A DNA stretch of 64,000 nt from Paraburkholderia sprentiae WSM5005 (GTDB taxonomy: Bacteria > Pseudomonadota > Gammaproteobacteria > Burkholderiales > Burkholderiaceae), in NCBI RefSeq assembly GCF_001865575.2, contig NZ_CP017561.2, positions 3,170,001 to 3,234,000 on the forward strand, given 5' to 3'. The position numbers were made by a program, and so were the translations under genes. Shown piece after piece: positions 43,533 through 54,588 of the stretch. The notes under the pieces were generated by a model. The model was given only the letters and a program-made list of their open reading frames with translations, made no database searches and had not been told where the DNA came from. How positions within the stretch are numbered: position 1 is the first letter of the stretch; the number at the start of each line of letters is the position of its first letter.

Positions 43533-44258
43533 TCAGCGCACTGCCGCCAGTTCCTTATCGAGCCGGTCGGCCGGTACAGCGCCGGGCAGGCGTCGGCCGT
43601 CGGCGAGGAACACGGTCGGCGTGCCCTCGACGTTCATCGACCGGCCGAGCGTGAGGTTTTTGTCGATCGCAGCGGTGTCGCAGGTGGCGGCGGCGGTCGG
43701 CGCCTGACGGTCCTGCATCCACGATTCCCACGCTTTCGCGCGATCGGCCGAGCACCAGATCGACTTCGACTTGGCCGTCGAGTCCGGCGATAGCACCGGG
43801 TACAGGAACGTGTAGACCGTCACGTTGTCGATCGACAGCAGCGTCTTTTCGAGCTGCTTGCAGTATGGGCAGTTCGGGTCGGAGAACACCGCGATCTTGC
43901 GCGCGCCGTTGCCGCGCACGACCTTCACCGCGTTGCCGAACGGCAGGCTCGCGAAGTCGATGCGGTTGGTTTCCGACAGGCGTGCTTCGGTCAGATTCTT
44001 GCGCGTCTTCGATTCCACCAGGTCGCCGAGCATCAGATAGTCGCCGCTCGCATCGCTGTAGACGATCTGCGTGCCGAGATTGATTTCGTACAGGCCTGCG
44101 ATCGGCGTCTTCGACACGCTCTTGATCGTCACGTCGGAAAGACGCGTTTGCAGGGTAGCTTTGAGCTTGTCGGTGGCTTGATCGGCCTGTGCCGAGCAGC
44201 CGAGCGTGGCGGCAGCGATCGCGAGCCCGGCGGCGGCGAGTCGGAAGGTCTTTTTCAT
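43533..44258 (-). CDS. dsbC: thiol:disulfide interchange protein DsbC-like
   Basis: A 241-residue periplasmic disulfide isomerase. Signal peptide residues 1-26; the segment TLGCSAQA offers both a lipobox-like Cys21 and an AQA cleavage site. An N-terminal dimerisation domain (IKSVSKTPIAGLYEINLG) precedes a thioredoxin fold with active-site C130-P-Y-C133. A second Cys pair near 168 and 193 matches the structural disulfide of DsbC, and the cis-Pro segment is EGTPTVFLADG. DsbC shuffles wrong disulfides and is kept reduced by DsbD, not encoded here. Confidence 0.92.
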   Translation of the reverse strand: MKKTFRLAAAGLAIAAATLGCSAQADQATDKLKATLQTRLSDVTIKSVSKTPIAGLYEINLGTQIVYSDASGDYLMLGDLVESKTRKNLTEARLSETNRIDFASLPFGNAVKVVRGNGARKIAVFSDPNCPYCKQLEKTLLSIDNVTVYTFLYPVLSPDSTAKSKSIWCSADRAKAWESWMQDRQAPTAAATCDTAAIDKNLTLGRSMNVEGTPTVFLADGRRLPGAVPADRLDKELAAVR

Positions 44259-44423
44259 GCTGGAGTCCTGGGTTCAGTCGCGCACCGTGCGCGTTTCTTA
44301 CGCTCAATCAGGTTCGATCGGGGTTGGATAGAGGCCGGATCGCAGCGCGTCGATCCGGTCATGATACCCGTCCCGGGCGACCGCGAGCGGCCATCGGCTA
44401 TCCAAGCGGCGCCTCGTTGCGGT

Positions 44424-45596
44424 TTAGCCGAGCGCGGCCGACACGAGCCAGCGCTTGACGAATGGCTGCGCGCCGACGAATGCCATCCCGGTATTGCGCA
44501 CGGCGCGCGCGAGCGGACCGGGCACCGAGAACAGTTTCTGCAGCCCGTCAGTGGCGATCATCAGCGAGCGGATGTCTTCGCGGCGCGCGCGTTCGTAGCG
44601 ACGCAGCAGGACCATGTCCCCGAGATCGCGGAATGACTCCTTGCCGCCGATCGTGCTAGCAAGCGCGGCGACGTCGCGCAAGCCCAGGTTCATGCCCTGC
44701 CCTGCGAGCGGGTGGATCAGATGCGCGGCATCGCCGACCAGCGCGACGCGCGGCGCGACCAGCCGGTCCACGGTCTGCAACGCGAGCGGGAAGCCTTGCG
44801 CGGGTGTCACGCAGTCGAGCGCGCCGAATTGCTCACCGCTCACGTGCTCGACTTCGGCGGCGAGCCGCTCGGGATCGAGCGCGAGCAACTGCTCGGCGTG
44901 TTCGGTGCGGGCCGACCAGACCAGCGACACGTGCCCGTCGGGCATCGGCAGCAACGCGATGATCTCGCCGTCGCGGAACCACTGATACGCGGTTTCCCCG
45001 TGCGGCTTCGCGGCTTTGAAATTGGCGACCACGCCGATCTGTCTGTAGTCGCGACGCACCATCTTCGAGCCGATCTGCGCGCGCACCCACGAGTGAGCGC
45101 CGTCCGCGCCGACTACCAGATCGGCTTCGAGGACGCTGCCGTTCGCGAGGCCGACGCTCGCGCTGTCGACAGAAAAATCGAGCGCCTGTGCGCGCGTGTC
45201 GATCCACGTGAGGTTCGGCTGGAAGCGCAGCGCTGCATCGAGTGCGCGCTCGATCACCGATGACTCGACGATCCACGCTAGTTGCGGCACCGATGCCTGA
45301 AACGCGGAGAAATGCAGCTCGGCGTGCGCATCGCCGTAGACGCGCATGTCGTAGACGGGCCCGAGCCGCGTGTGATCGAGCGCCTGCCAGACCCGCAGCC
45401 GTTCGAGCAAGGCCTGCGAACTCGACGACAACGCATAGACGCGCGAGTCGAACACAGCACCGGCGGGCAGCGCCGCGCAAGGCTGCGCAAGCAGTGCGAC
45501 GCGCAACCCGCCTTGCGTGAGCGCGAGCGCCGCGGTCTTGCCGACGAGCCCGCCGCCGATCACGGCGGCATCAAAGGTCTGGTGGTGTGCGTTCAT
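44424..45596 (-). CDS. UbiH/UbiF/VisC-family FAD-dependent monooxygenase
   Basis: A 390-residue flavoprotein hydroxylase of ubiquinone synthesis. The FAD-binding Rossmann motif is AVIGGGLVGKTAALALTQGG at the N-terminus, the second site is VVGADGAHSWVR, and the ribose-binding motif is GDAAHLIHPLAGQGMNLGLRD near residue 290. The exact ring position (C5, C6 or C8-type) cannot be told from this reading, so no single gene symbol is given. dsbC follows on the same strand after a gap of 165 bases. Confidence 0.9.
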   Translation of the reverse strand: MNAHHQTFDAAVIGGGLVGKTAALALTQGGLRVALLAQPCAALPAGAVFDSRVYALSSSSQALLERLRVWQALDHTRLGPVYDMRVYGDAHAELHFSAFQASVPQLAWIVESSVIERALDAALRFQPNLTWIDTRAQALDFSVDSASVGLANGSVLEADLVVGADGAHSWVRAQIGSKMVRRDYRQIGVVANFKAAKPHGETAYQWFRDGEIIALLPMPDGHVSLVWSARTEHAEQLLALDPERLAAEVEHVSGEQFGALDCVTPAQGFPLALQTVDRLVAPRVALVGDAAHLIHPLAGQGMNLGLRDVAALASTIGGKESFRDLGDMVLLRRYERARREDIRSLMIATDGLQKLFSVPGPLARAVRNTGMAFVGAQPFVKRWLVSAALG

Positions 45597-45928
45597 GCGC
45601 GCATTATAGCCGCGGGGGGTGCGGGGGACGGATCGATGGGCGCGGCATTTCGGGCTCTGTAAACGGGGCGCTTCACGCTTTAGCGGTCACGCGCAGTTGC
45701 CGGAAGCGCGTTGCGGCGCGGCACGAATGCGCCCGCCGGTCCGCGCGGGCGAACGGGTTACAATTGCGCTTTCCGTGAAAACTCGCACCGATCGTCGAGC
45801 CAACGCCCCGATTCGGTGACTTGTCCGCTCCGCTGAGCCTGCCGCGCCCCGCCCTGCGCGAAGGCTTTCCGACTCCGTGCGCAGCGTCGAGCGCATCACG
45901 CAACCTACTGATTCACTGAAGGATTTCC
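45597..45928. promoter_or_regulatory. divergent ubiH-type gene/ychF intergenic region with -10-like box
   Basis: 332 bases without a gene. TACAAT at 45759-45764 on the plus strand is a good -10 box; the following bases (TGCGCTTTCC) match those after the rpe box. No clear -35. This predicts a ychF leader of about 155 bases. No Shine-Dalgarno stronger than AAGGA before the ychF ATG. Nothing else recognised. Confidence 0.45.
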
Positions 45929-47023
45929 ATGAGCCTCAAATGCGGCATCGTCGGCCTGCCCAACGTCGGCAAGTCCACCCTGTTCAATGCGCTGACCAAG
46001 GCGGGCATCGCCGCCGAAAACTATCCGTTCTGCACGATCGAGCCGAACGTCGGCATCGTCGAGGTGCCGGACGCGCGTCTGAAGGCGCTTGCCGAAATCG
46101 TCAAGCCCGAGCGCATCCTGCCGGCCGTCGTCGAGTTCGTCGACATTGCTGGACTGGTGGCCGGCGCGAGCAAGGGCGAAGGCCTCGGCAACCAGTTCCT
46201 CGCCAACATCCGCGAAACCGACGCGATCACGCACGTCGTGCGCTGCTTCGAGGACGACAACGTAATTCACGTCGCGAACAAGATCGATCCGCTGTCGGAC
46301 ATCGAGGTGATCAACACCGAACTCGCGCTTGCCGACCTTGCCACCGTCGAGAAGGCGCTCGCGCGCTATTCCAAGGCGGCCAAGTCGGGCAACGACAAGG
46401 AAGCCGCGAAGAACGCGGCGGTGCTGGAGAAGGTCCGCGCGCAACTCGACCAGGCGAAGCCGGTCCGCGCGCTCGATCTGACCGATGAAGAACAGGCCAC
46501 GCTCAAGCCGTTCTGCCTGATCACCGCCAAGCCAACGATGTACGTCGCCAACGTGAAGGAAAACGGCTTCGAGAACAACCCGCACCTCGACGCCATCACG
46601 AAGTTCGCGGCGGCTGAAGGCGCGCCGGTCGTGGCCGTGTGCGCGGCGGTCGAAGCGGAAATCGCCGACCTCGACGAAGCCGACATGGAAGTCTTCCTCG
46701 CCGATATGGGCATGCACGAGCCGGGCCTGAACCGCGTGATCCGCGCGGGCTTCAAGCTGCTCGGCCTGCAGACCTACTTCACGGCGGGCGTGAAGGAAGT
46801 GCGCGCATGGACGATCCACGTCGGCGATACGGCGCCGAAGGCGGCCGGCGCGATCCACACCGACTTCGAGCGCGGCTTCATTCGCGCGCAGACGATCAGC
46901 TTCGACGACTACATCACCTACAAGGGCGAGCAAGGCGCGAAGGAAGCCGGCAAGATGCGCGCGGAAGGCAAGGAGTACGTCGTGCATGATGGCGACGTGA
47001 TGAACTTCCTGTTCAACGTGTGA
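45929..47023 (+). CDS. ychF: redox-regulated ATPase YchF (Obg-like)
   Basis: A 364-residue Obg-family P-loop protein that binds ATP rather than GTP and is linked to ribosomes, translation start fidelity and stress response. G1 is [15 protein letters not shown] (residues 8-22), switch region [19 protein letters not shown]3 is [20 protein letters not shown]. The NKID-type G4 motif is replaced by the ATP-specific version, as in the family. A coiled-coil insertion follows and a TGS domain closes the protein ([19 protein letters not shown]). Followed by a strong terminator. Confidence 0.96.
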   Translation: MSLKCGIVGLPNVGKSTLFNALTKAGIAAENYPFCTIEPNVGIVEVPDARLKALAEIVKPERILPAVVEFVDIAGLVAGASKGEGLGNQFLANIRETDAITHVVRCFEDDNVIHVANKIDPLSDIEVINTELALADLATVEKALARYSKAAKSGNDKEAAKNAAVLEKVRAQLDQAKPVRALDLTDEEQATLKPFCLITAKPTMYVANVKENGFENNPHLDAITKFAAAEGAPVVAVCAAVEAEIADLDEADMEVFLADMGMHEPGLNRVIRAGFKLLGLQTYFTAGVKEVRAWTIHVGDTAPKAAGAIHTDFERGFIRAQTISFDDYITYKGEQGAKEAGKMRAEGKEYVVHDGDVMNFLFNV

Positions 47024-47056
47024 GCACAAAGCAGCGCGACCTGCTGCGCGAGTCAG

Positions 47057-47091
47057 GCCCGCAAACCCTTCAGGGGTTGCGGGCTTTTTTT
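47057..47091 (+). terminator. Rho-independent terminator after ychF
   Basis: GCCCGCAA-a-CCC, loop TTCA(G), then the matching GGG TTGCGGGC, followed by seven T. It starts 33 bases after the ychF stop. Confidence 0.92.
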
Positions 47092-47156
47092 GTTTCCGGC
47101 CACGACTTGCGAGAGCCGACTGCAAAGCGCCATGCGACGACCTCCCCTGGCCTTCA

Positions 47157-47633
47157 CTACGACTTACGTAACGCGTCGAGACAGCGAGTCTTGATCTGCC
47201 TATTTACAGTCGTCACCGCCGAAACAGCGCGCAACGCTTTGGTCTTGTAGTTTTTCGGCGCATCCTCGATAAACGGAATGCCGCACACTCGCGATATCGC
47301 CAGAATGTGGCTATCGCCTTCGACGGGGTCCACCACCTTCAACACGGCCGCGGGATTTCGCGGCAACGCATACGCAAGAGCGATTCCTAAACCTTCGGCG
47401 TTCGCGCCGTCCGCCCCTTCGGCCAGTTTCGGCGCAAGTGCGACCCAGTCCGCGCGTCCCGCCCCGATCCGGTCGAAAAGCCTGTCGACAGCGGCTTCGT
47501 CCAACGACCTGAAAAACACGTTTGCCCCTTGTCGCCCGATCGCCGCCGACACCTCAGCAGGTGTGTCGCTTTGCACGGCCGACACCGCTCCTGACGCAAA
47601 GGCCAAGATCAGTAGTACAAGGTGTTTTTTCAT
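47157..47633 (-). CDS. exported protein, probable immunity to the Tlde1-like effector
   Basis: A 158-residue protein with a signal peptide (MKKHLVLLILAFASGAVSA). The mature part has two to three Cys and a mixed alpha/beta composition (AAVDRLFDRIGAGRADWVAL; GDSHILAISRVCGIPFIED). Its ATG overlaps the stop of the DUF2778-like gene by four bases. Known Tlde1 effectors attack peptidoglycan in the periplasm and are paired with a periplasmic immunity protein encoded right beside them; an exported, translationally coupled partner fits this. No other family match is recognised. Confidence 0.65.
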   Translation of the reverse strand: MKKHLVLLILAFASGAVSAVQSDTPAEVSAAIGRQGANVFFRSLDEAAVDRLFDRIGAGRADWVALAPKLAEGADGANAEGLGIALAYALPRNPAAVLKVVDPVEGDSHILAISRVCGIPFIEDAPKNYKTKALRAVSAVTTVNRQIKTRCLDALRKS

Positions 47634-47998
47634 CGTTCGACCAGTAGACGATGGTCGCCGCTTGACCAGACTCGTTCGCGGACGGCCCGCTCCGAAATGA
47701 CGATACATCCGTTCGATGCGCTACCTGGATGCCTCTTGCTGTCGCCATGTATGAAGAAGGCGTCGCGCCCAAAGGTTTGCGTTTCCGGATGAGGCGTCAA
47801 CGGCATGGCGAAAGGTCCGACACGAGCGGAATGTCTTGGCGACCCAATGGTGTAGGAACCTTTCGGTATCGGTCCGACGGATCGGACCGTTTGCATGGAG
47901 TGTTTGTTTTTGCCCGCGCCGTGGCCCGAATATCCGCGAGCGACAAGGTTGCCGTTGCGGGACAGGGTTCCCGAAGCCTGGCTGTACGTCCACGTCAT
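47630..47998 (-). CDS. Tlde1-like (DUF2778) L,D-transpeptidase-fold effector
   Basis: A 122-residue protein without signal peptide. N-terminal WTYSQASGTLSRNGNLVARG and GPIPKGSYTIG are typical of DUF2778, and the catalytic segment is FFIHGD (His84) then SASNGCIVIS (Cys98), the His/Cys pair of L,D-transpeptidase-like enzymes. Tlde1 proteins delivered by type VI secretion cut or exchange D-amino acids in peptidoglycan stems of rivals. I chose the Met with AAGGTG seven bases upstream; an ATG 15 bases earlier lacks a ribosome binding site. No vgrG, hcp or PAAR gene is nearby, so it would be an orphan effector using a machine encoded elsewhere. Confidence 0.78.
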   Translation of the reverse strand: MTWTYSQASGTLSRNGNLVARGYSGHGAGKNKHSMQTVRSVGPIPKGSYTIGSPRHSARVGPFAMPLTPHPETQTFGRDAFFIHGDSKRHPGSASNGCIVISERAVRERVWSSGDHRLLVER

Positions 47999-48271
47999 CT
48001 TTGACACCTTCATATCAAGTCGAGAGATCGAGCTTACGGGATTCTCCGATGGACGAATGTCAAAAGTGGTAATGGTGCGTGCAACAGTCCGATGCGGCTC
48101 CTCGCCGCCTCCCCCAGCGTCGCTCCGCGCTCACCCTAAATCCTCTTTATTTCCTTTCCCTGACAGCCAATGCTAAATTTCGGCTTCCGGCGCACCGACG
48201 CCGGAATGTCATCGAACACAAATAGAATCGCGCGTTTCGCGTCCGCGCCCTTCCGAACCGGAGACAAATCG

Positions 48272-49597
48272 ATGAATTACAAGCCGCTGTTCCGTTCACT
48301 TTCCGTCGCCGCCGTATTGAGTATCGGCGTCAGCCAGGCGGCTCACGCCGCGACCGAAATCCAGTTCTGGCATGCAATGGAAGCTGCACTGGGCGAACGT
48401 CTGAACGACATCGCGAACGACTTCAACAAATCGCAGAGCGACTACAAGATCGTGCCCGTGTTCAAGGGCACCTACGACCAGACCCTCGCCGCCGGTATCG
48501 CCGCCTATCGCAGCGGCAACGCGCCGGCCATCCTGCAGGTCTACGAGGTCGGCACCGCGACGATGATGCAGGCGAAGAAAGCCATCGTCCCGGTGACGCA
48601 GGTATTCAAGGATGCGGGCGTGCCGCTCGATCAGAAAGCCTTCGTGCCGACCATCGCGAGTTACTACAGCGACTCGAAAACCGGCGAGCTCATCTCGATG
48701 CCGTTCAACAGCTCGACGCCGGTGCTGTACTACAACAAGGATGCGTTCAAGAAGGCCGGCCTCGACCCGAACCAGCCGCCGAAGACCTGGGCCGAACTGC
48801 ACGCCGACGCGCAGAAACTGAAGTCGTCGGGCATGTCGTGCGGCTACTCGTCCGGCTGGCAGAGCTGGATTCAGCTCGAGAACTACAGCGCGTGGCATGC
48901 GGCGCCGTTTGCGTCGCGCAACAACGGCTTCGACGGCATGGACGCGAAGCTCGAATTCAACAAGCCGCTGCAGGTCGCGCACATCCAGTTCCTGCAGAAC
49001 ATGGCGAAGGACGGCACGTTCACCTACGTCGGCCGCAAGGACGAACCGGTGTCGAAGTTCTATAGCGGCGACTGCGGCATCATCACGAACTCGTCGGGCT
49101 CGCTCGCGACAATCAAGAAATACGCGAAGTTCAGCTTCGGCACCGGCATGATGCCGTACGACGACAGCGTGAAGGGCGCGCCGCAAAACGCGATCATCGG
49201 CGGGGCGAGCTTGTGGGTGCTGTCGGGCAAGGACCCGGCGGTCTACAAGGGGGTCGCGAAGTTCCTCGCGTATCTGGCCACGGCACCGGTCGCCGCGAAG
49301 TGGCATCAGGACACGGGCTATCTGCCGATCACGACCGCCGCGTACGATCTCACGCGCCAGCAGGGCTTCTACGACAAGAACCCCGGCAGCGACACCGCGA
49401 TCCGCCAGATGCTGAACAAGCCGCCGCTGCCGTTCACGAAGGGTCTGCGTCTGGGCAACATGCCGCAGATCCGCACCGTGATCGACGAAGAACTCGAGCA
49501 GGTGTGGGCGGACAAGAAGACGCCGCAGCAAGCGCTCGATTCGTCGGTCGCGCGCGGCGACGACCTGCTGCGCCGTTTCGAAAAGGCCAGTAACTAG
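48272..49597 (+). CDS. ugpB: sn-glycerol-3-phosphate ABC transporter, binding protein
   Basis: A 441-residue periplasmic binding protein. Signal peptide about residues 1-26, cleavage after AHA. The mature start [20 protein letters not shown] and the later [40 protein letters not shown] segments match UgpB. It binds glycerol 3-phosphate and glycerophosphodiesters for the Ugp importer. GGAGACAA precedes the chosen ATG; upstream in-frame codons lack a signal peptide. First gene of ugpBAEC. In enterobacteria ugp is under PhoB control; no pho box could be assigned by eye here. Confidence 0.94.
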   Translation: MNYKPLFRSLSVAAVLSIGVSQAAHAATEIQFWHAMEAALGERLNDIANDFNKSQSDYKIVPVFKGTYDQTLAAGIAAYRSGNAPAILQVYEVGTATMMQAKKAIVPVTQVFKDAGVPLDQKAFVPTIASYYSDSKTGELISMPFNSSTPVLYYNKDAFKKAGLDPNQPPKTWAELHADAQKLKSSGMSCGYSSGWQSWIQLENYSAWHAAPFASRNNGFDGMDAKLEFNKPLQVAHIQFLQNMAKDGTFTYVGRKDEPVSKFYSGDCGIITNSSGSLATIKKYAKFSFGTGMMPYDDSVKGAPQNAIIGGASLWVLSGKDPAVYKGVAKFLAYLATAPVAAKWHQDTGYLPITTAAYDLTRQQGFYDKNPGSDTAIRQMLNKPPLPFTKGLRLGNMPQIRTVIDEELEQVWADKKTPQQALDSSVARGDDLLRRFEKASN

Positions 49598-49669
49598 GCA
49601 TCGACTGCTGGCAGGGTTCCGGCGCTCCCGCACCGGAACCCGTCGTTGCAGCACACTCCGGACATCCCA

Positions 49670-50554
49670 ATGGAAAAGCGCTCTTACTTCGGCACCAGCG
49701 CGCTGCCCTACCTGCTCGTCGCGCCGCAGTTGCTCATCACGCTGGTGTTCTTTCTGTGGCCGGCAGGCGTGGCGCTCTGGCAATCGACGCAATCTCAGGA
49801 CGCGTTCGGTACCTCGAGCGAGTTCGTCGGACTCGCGAACTTCAAACAGCTTTTCGCCGACCCGTTGTATCTGGCGTCGTTCAACACGACGATCGTGTTC
49901 TGCACGCTCGTCACCGTATCCGGCCTCGTGATCTCGCTGCTGCTCGCCGTCTGCGCGGACCGCGTGACGCGCGGCGCGAAGGCCTATCAAACGCTGCTGA
50001 TCTGGCCGTACGCGGTCGCGCCCGCGATCGCCGCGGTGCTGTGGTCGTTCCTGTTCAACCCGAGCATCGGCCTCGTCACGTATGCGCTCGCAAAATTCGG
50101 CATCGTGTGGAATCACGCATTGAACCCCGCTCAGGCGATGTTCCTCGTCGTGCTCGCGTCGGTCTGGCAGCAGGTCAGCTATAACTTCCTGTTCTTCTAT
50201 GCGGGCCTGCAGGCCATTCCGCGCTCGCTGATCGAAGCGGCCGCGATCGACGGCGCGGGTCCGGTGCGCCGCTTCTTCGGCATCGCGCTGCCGCTGTTGT
50301 CGCCGACCACGTTCTTTCTGCTGGTGATCAACATCACCTATGCGTTCTTCGACACGTTTCCCGTGATCGACGCGGCGACCGGCGGCGGCCCCGGCCAGGC
50401 CACCCGCACGCTGATCTACAAGATCTTCGCCGAAGGCTTCCAGGGGCTCGACATCGGCAGCTCGGGCGCGCAGTCGGTCGTGCTGATGATCATCGTCGTA
50501 GCGCTGACCGTCGTGCAATTCCGCTTCATCGAACGCAGGGTTCAATACTCATGA
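49670..50554 (+). CDS. ugpA: sn-glycerol-3-phosphate ABC transporter, permease UgpA
   Basis: A 294-residue inner-membrane permease with six predicted membrane segments (first [20 protein letters not shown]). The EAA loop that docks the ATPase is [20 protein letters not shown] near residue 195. A TTG start eight codons earlier is in frame but the ATG gives the usual UgpA start. The stop overlaps ugpE by four bases (ATGA). Confidence 0.94.
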   Translation: MEKRSYFGTSALPYLLVAPQLLITLVFFLWPAGVALWQSTQSQDAFGTSSEFVGLANFKQLFADPLYLASFNTTIVFCTLVTVSGLVISLLLAVCADRVTRGAKAYQTLLIWPYAVAPAIAAVLWSFLFNPSIGLVTYALAKFGIVWNHALNPAQAMFLVVLASVWQQVSYNFLFFYAGLQAIPRSLIEAAAIDGAGPVRRFFGIALPLLSPTTFFLLVINITYAFFDTFPVIDAATGGGPGQATRTLIYKIFAEGFQGLDIGSSGAQSVVLMIIVVALTVVQFRFIERRVQYS

Positions 50555-51396
50555 TCGAGAACCGACGCGGTTTCGACCTGTTCTGTCATGCGGTGCTGAT
50601 CGTCGGCGTCGCGCTGGTGGTGTTTCCGGTGTACGTGGCATTCTGCGCGGCGACGATGAGCGAGCACGAGGTGTTCACGGTGCCGCTGTCGCTCGTGCCG
50701 AGCACCCATCTGTTGGAGAACGTCGCCACGATCTGGACGCACGGCACCGGCAATGCGGCGGCGCCGTTCAATCGCATGCTGTTCAACAGCCTCGTGATGG
50801 CGCTCGCGATCGCGGTCGGCAAGATTGCCGTGTCGATGATCTCCGCGTACGCGATCGTCTACTTTCGCTTTCCGTTTCGCACGCTCGCGTTCTGGCTGAT
50901 TTTCATCACGCTGATGCTGCCGGTCGAAGTGCGGATTTTCCCGACCGTGCAGGTGGTGTCGTCGATGCATCTGAGCAATACCTACACCGGTCTGACGTTG
51001 CCGCTGATCGCGTCGGCAACTGCCACGTTCCTGTTCCGCCAGTTCTTCAAGACGCTGCCGGACGAGCTGATGGAAGCCGCGCGCATCGACGGCGCGGGCG
51101 CGCTGCGCTTCTTCTGGGACGTCGTGCTGCCGCTGTCGCGGACCACGATGGCGGCGCTCTTCGTGATCACGTTCATCTACGGCTGGAACCAGTATCTGTG
51201 GCCGATCCTGATCACGAGCCAACAGTCGCTGACCACTGCGGTGATCGGCATCAAAGGGATGATCGCGTCGGGCGATACCGCGACCGAATGGCATCTGGTG
51301 ATGACCGCCACGCTGCTCGCGATGCTGCCGCCGCTCGTCGTCGTGCTGACGATGCAGCGCTGGTTCGTGCGCGGCCTCGTGGATTCGGAAAAATGA
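50551..51396 (+). CDS. ugpE: sn-glycerol-3-phosphate ABC transporter, permease UgpE
   Basis: A 281-residue second permease subunit, six membrane segments (first [20 protein letters not shown]). EAA motif [20 protein letters not shown] near residue 175. Pairs with UgpA to form the transmembrane channel. Overlaps ugpA by four bases; ugpC follows after 50 bases. Confidence 0.94.
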   Translation: MIENRRGFDLFCHAVLIVGVALVVFPVYVAFCAATMSEHEVFTVPLSLVPSTHLLENVATIWTHGTGNAAAPFNRMLFNSLVMALAIAVGKIAVSMISAYAIVYFRFPFRTLAFWLIFITLMLPVEVRIFPTVQVVSSMHLSNTYTGLTLPLIASATATFLFRQFFKTLPDELMEAARIDGAGALRFFWDVVLPLSRTTMAALFVITFIYGWNQYLWPILITSQQSLTTAVIGIKGMIASGDTATEWHLVMTATLLAMLPPLVVVLTMQRWFVRGLVDSEK

Positions 51397-51446
51397 TCCG
51401 GTCTGGCGGACGGCGACAAGCACTCAAAAGACAAGGCTAGAACGGC

Positions 51447-52535
51447 ATGGCTGCACTGACTCTGCATAGCGTTAAGAAAACCTACGACGGCAAACAGTTC
51501 GTGTTGCACGGTATCGACGTCGACGTCGCCGACGGCGAATTCGTCGTCATGGTCGGCCCGTCCGGCTGCGGCAAATCGACGTTGCTGCGGATGGTCGCCG
51601 GGCTCGAGCGCATCTCCGACGGCAGCATCTCGATCGCCGGCAAGGTCGTCAACGAGCTGGAGCCGAAGGACCGCAACATCGCGATGGTGTTCCAGAACTA
51701 CGCGCTGTATCCGCATATGAGCGTGGCCGAGAACATGGGCTACGCGCTGAAGATCGCGGGCGTCGAGCGCGCGCAGATCGCCAGGCGCGTCGAAGCCGCC
51801 GCGCAGATTCTCGAACTCGGCGCGCTGTTGCAGCGCAAGCCGCGCGAGCTGTCGGGCGGGCAGCGGCAGCGCGTCGCGATGGGACGCGCGATCGTGCGCG
51901 AGCCGGCGGTGTTTCTGTTCGACGAGCCGCTGTCGAATCTCGACGCGCGTCTGCGCGTGCAAATGCGCCTCGAAATCCAGCGCCTGCATGCGCGACTCAA
52001 GACCACGAGCCTGTACGTCACGCACGATCAGATCGAAGCCATGACGCTGGCGCAGCGCGTGATCGTGATGCACAAGGGCTACGCCGAACAGATCGGCGCG
52101 CCGACGGAAGTGTACGAGCGGCCGGCCACGATGTTCGTCGCGAGCTTCATCGGCTCGCCGGGGATGAACCTGCTCGAAGGCCGTGTTTCGGACGACGGCT
52201 CGACCTTCGACGTCGCCGGCAACGGCCCGAAGCTGCCGCTCGCGGGGGTGCCGTCGATCGGCCGCGAAGTCGCGACAGGCCGCGAATGGAGGCTCGGCAT
52301 CCGCCCCGAGCACCTGAGCCCGGGCACGGCCAACGCACCGCACGCGACGCTGAGCGTCGACTCCTGCGAACTGCTCGGCGCGGACAATCTCGCGCATGGC
52401 CGCTGGGGTAAGCACGACGTGACCGTGCGGTTGCCGCATGCGCATCGTCCGGCGGCGGGCGAAGCGCTGCAGATCGCGCTGCCCGCGCAGCATCTGCACT
52501 TCTTCGATCCGGCGACGGGACAGCGCGCGAACTGA
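51447..52535 (+). CDS. ugpC: sn-glycerol-3-phosphate ABC transporter, ATPase UgpC
   Basis: A 362-residue MalK-type ATPase. Walker A GPSGCGKST at residues 37-45, Q-loop VFQNYALYPHMSV, signature LSGGQRQRVAMGRAI, Walker B VFLFDEPLSNLDARL and the H-loop YVTHDQIEAM. The C-terminal 120 residues form the regulatory TOBE domain (GIRPEHLSPG). Energises UgpABE. No ugpQ phosphodiesterase gene follows. Confidence 0.94.
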   Translation: MAALTLHSVKKTYDGKQFVLHGIDVDVADGEFVVMVGPSGCGKSTLLRMVAGLERISDGSISIAGKVVNELEPKDRNIAMVFQNYALYPHMSVAENMGYALKIAGVERAQIARRVEAAAQILELGALLQRKPRELSGGQRQRVAMGRAIVREPAVFLFDEPLSNLDARLRVQMRLEIQRLHARLKTTSLYVTHDQIEAMTLAQRVIVMHKGYAEQIGAPTEVYERPATMFVASFIGSPGMNLLEGRVSDDGSTFDVAGNGPKLPLAGVPSIGREVATGREWRLGIRPEHLSPGTANAPHATLSVDSCELLGADNLAHGRWGKHDVTVRLPHAHRPAAGEALQIALPAQHLHFFDPATGQRAN

Positions 52536-52769
52536 GACGCCCGCCGGAGTGCCGCGACGGCGGCCCGCCGCCCGGAACGCCCCTGCCGCCCGCCCCCCGC
52601 CCCGAAGTACAATGCCACCTGAACCACACGCCGGGCGCGGCAGCGTCGTCGAATCCGACGCCGCGCCGGCCGGCGCCGGGCGTTCCACCCGCCCCTCACA
52701 CCGATTACCCATTCACCCCCGACTGCCCGCCCGCACGCGGCCGGCGTCGTCAACGTCTACTGCAAGCAA

Positions 52770-54434
<1,665 letters not shown>

Positions 54435-54448
54435 CAGGCAGCGAACGA

Positions 54449-54478
54449 CGGCCCGTCTGACGCAATGCGGACGGGCCG
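54449..54478 (+). terminator. stem-loop after ettA
   Basis: CGGCCCGTC, loop TGACGCAATGCG, GACGGGCCG: perfect 9-base stem, 14 bases after the stop. It lacks a T-run, so intrinsic termination is uncertain. Confidence 0.5.
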
Positions 54479-54588
54479 CGGGGCATGCGCGTTGCTCGCC
54501 ACTGCATGGCGGACGCGCGCGTGAAAGCCCCGCACACGCGACGGGCGGTCAACCCAACGCCGCGCAACCCGGTGACGAGGAGACAAGC

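Noticed and set aside
48296..50545. 749-codon minus-strand frame opposite ugpB and ugpA
   Set aside because: Arg/His/Glu-rich antisense translation of GC-rich genes with no domain; the plus-strand ugp proteins are unmistakable.
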